A stretch of 64,000 nucleotides of DNA from Takashimella koratensis. Lineage: Eukaryota; Basidiomycota; Tremellomycetes; Trichosporonales; Tetragoniomycetaceae. The stretch spans positions 558,001 through 622,000 of the forward strand of contig BCKT01000005.1 of NCBI GenBank assembly GCA_003116875.1, in the 5' to 3' direction. The translations under genes and the position numbers were made by a program. This document shows, piece after piece, positions 62,601 through 64,000 of this stretch. Numbering within the stretch: the first letter of the stretch is position 1; every line of letters starts with the position of its first letter. Below the pieces are notes generated by a model. That model saw only the letters and a list, made by a program, of their open reading frames with translations, had not been told where the DNA came from and ran no database searches.

Positions 62601-64000
62601 TCTTCCTCAACTTCCTCATCCTGTTCAACGTCTCCGTCCTCTTCGAGCTCTTCCTCTTCATCTTCCTCTTCCTCCTCCCCATCCATCTCCTCCTCCTCTT
62701 CCTCCTCCTCCATCTCCTCCTCCTCCATCTCCTCCTCCTCCACATCCTCCTCCACCTCTGCATCACCTCCATCACCTTCCCCATCCTCACCCAATCCATG
62801 CGCATACCCAACCTTGTTAACCCAGAATATCAGCATCTTTCTCTCTCTGTTTCCTGATCTGAATCCCTACAAAGCATCTTTTTGTTGAACTTACTACATC
62901 GAGTGAGACGTCGGCGTTGAGTGAATCAATCTCCGAGTCGGTAGAAGCCATCGAGATATCTTCTTGACCTGTCTCGTAAACCCATTGGAACTGTTTCGGA
63001 CCTGCGTTGATTTCCTCTTCTTCATCGGCCTCATCCTCATCCTCGTCTTCGTCCTCATCCCCATCTTCATCCTCATCCACATCTTCATACTCCTCCTCGT
63101 CCTCTTCGTCGCTCTCCTCGACCTCCACCCTTACCGGTTCCGGCACGGGTGTCAAACTCTTTCTCCCTCCACTTATTCTCGGACTTGGACTCCTTCGTTT
63201 CACCTCTACCAGTCCTCTCTCAATAGCTCCATCCACGCCTTGGCTTTGCGTGTCGCGCCATGCCTTGCGAGCGGAGCGAAGGAGGACAGCCTTTCTGATC
63301 GAGTCGAGCCCGCCTCGAGGGGAAGAGAGAGCGACTTGCGCCGGGACGCGGATGGGCGTGAATGATCCCGAAGCCGTCGCTGAGACTCGGGAAGGAGTGA
63401 TAGCCGCCGCAGGGGAAGGAACGGGTGTCGGTGTACGTGGGTAAGAGAGCTTCGGTGTGGTGGTAGGTGTGGTGGAAGGTGTAGAGGTACCAGAACGAGG
63501 AGAAGCAGGGATGGCGATAGATGCCTGTGTAACAGGTTTGGGAGTAGAGGTCTTGCTACGACCAAAGTGGAGAAGAGGGAGGACTCGTGTCCGCGCCACA
63601 GCAGAGGTGTTCCTAGGTACCACCTTGCGAGTGGGTTGAGGAGTCATGAATGCGTTGTGGAATATTGGCTACAAGTGTGTCAGCCAGGTCAAGCTCAAGT
63701 ATATGCGCATTTAGTAGTAGTGGCGATAACATACCTTTGCAACTTCAAGGTAAACCTTGTCGCCATCGTTACCCTCGGCAACATGGACGACCTCTCCTTG
63801 TTCCACTTCGTCATTGTCCTCTTCCTCCATGTCGTCTGCCAATTCAATCTCATTTGCGAGGGATGATTTGGCGGGCGTCTTTGCAGGTGAGAGGGGCACG
63901 AACTGTTGTCCGACAGGTACGATCGAGAACCTATGTGAGTTACGCCTGCTGTGACCCCCTTTCGTCGGTGTCGCTGCACCCTTGGGGAAAGAAGGGACCG
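59683..64000 (-). CDS. Acidic chromosomal protein with Ki-67-like short repeats (5' end outside window)
   Basis: Visible exons are 64000-63735 (open to the edge), 63668-62895, 62812-61988 and 61875-59683, giving roughly 1350 residues. The acceptor at 62812 is the least certain. A further in-frame intron (62425 down to about 62294 or 62276) is likely because that stretch is a CT/CA microsatellite. Features in order are SP/TP-rich segments, long Glu/Asp tracts, a KFTVKPRRSLVSIAG segment and DEVKKRLSAFKKI. Then come five spaced modules of the form TP-x-x-x-G-hydrophobic-K/R-x-L-hydrophobic (PSFIGLRHLLKIP, PYMGEIKHLFPSN, PGLEGVRNLIRH, TKLGGVKRLYEV, KMDGVAELF) at 61150-60880, an EEV repeat, and a basic AT-hook-like tail (ARGRGKKAIAS). 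The modules resemble the core of Ki-67 repeats (TGFKELF). A chromosome-periphery role is inference. Confidence 0.7.
60765..60880 (-). repeat. Triplet repeat encoding an EEV tract
   Basis: On the plus strand it reads CTCCTCCAC and CTCTTCCAC units; on the coding strand it gives about ten Glu-Glu-Val repeats in the acidic protein. It is likely length-variable. Confidence 0.85.

Overview
The window looks like one nuclear chromosome segment of a basidiomycete fungus. Evidence: most genes carry several short GT-AG introns of about 45-130 nt, usually with CTGAC or CTAAC branch sites and GTGAGT-type donors. The proteins include a polo kinase, KTI12, an Mdv1-type WD40 protein, an Ecl1-type zinc protein and a GH16 glucanase. 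Coding regions are GC-rich and 5' leaders are C/T-rich. A yeast-forming or dimorphic lineage is plausible, but class and genus cannot be settled from this sequence. I saw no rRNA, tRNA, CRISPR array or intact transposon by eye. One run of N (42314-42402) is an assembly gap.

Layout. 1-1150: 3' part of an unrecognised low-complexity protein. 1931-9444: a head-to-tail cluster of five related F-box/leucine-rich-like genes. They share the F-box exon, the position and phase of the following intron, and the C-terminal motifs. Copy 3 has lost its F-box exon, and in copies 4 and 5 the last conserved block lies in another frame. 9701-11109: senescence-domain-like protein. 11822-15411 (minus): polo-like kinase with two polo boxes. 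16338-19617 (minus): very large Ecl1-type protein. 19618-30531: about 10.9 kb with no gene I can support, lying between divergent promoters. 30532-32307: secreted GH16 glucanase. 32882-34208 (minus) KTI12 and 34550-37588 (plus) mitochondrial fission WD40 protein, divergent from a 341-bp spacer. 38235-42468: membrane-anchored C2H2 zinc-finger protein containing the gap. 42725-44056: sugar-isomerase/dehydroshikimate-dehydratase-like TIM barrel. 44414-47371 (minus): zf-4CXXC_R1 plus AT-hook chromatin protein. 48034-50500: Nudix hydrolase with a C-terminal membrane segment. 51642-55908 (minus): large Ran1/Ksp1-like kinase. 59683-64000 (minus, 5' end outside the window): very acidic protein with Ki-67-like short repeats.

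Functional themes. Several genes act in the cell cycle or chromosomes (polo kinase, Ki-67-like protein, zf-4CXXC_R1 protein), in nutrient or stress signalling (Ecl1, Ran1/Ksp1-like kinase) and in organelle or RNA maintenance (Mdv1-like, KTI12, Nudix). There is no operon-like structure; adjacency is not evidence of a shared pathway. The part that behaves like an evolving system is the F-box cluster, with tandem duplication, a copied promoter element and partly decayed copies. The 10.9-kb intergenic region and the Ki-67-like protein are the next most interesting items.

Exon coordinates were worked out by hand from splice signals and reading-frame continuity. They have not been tested against transcripts.
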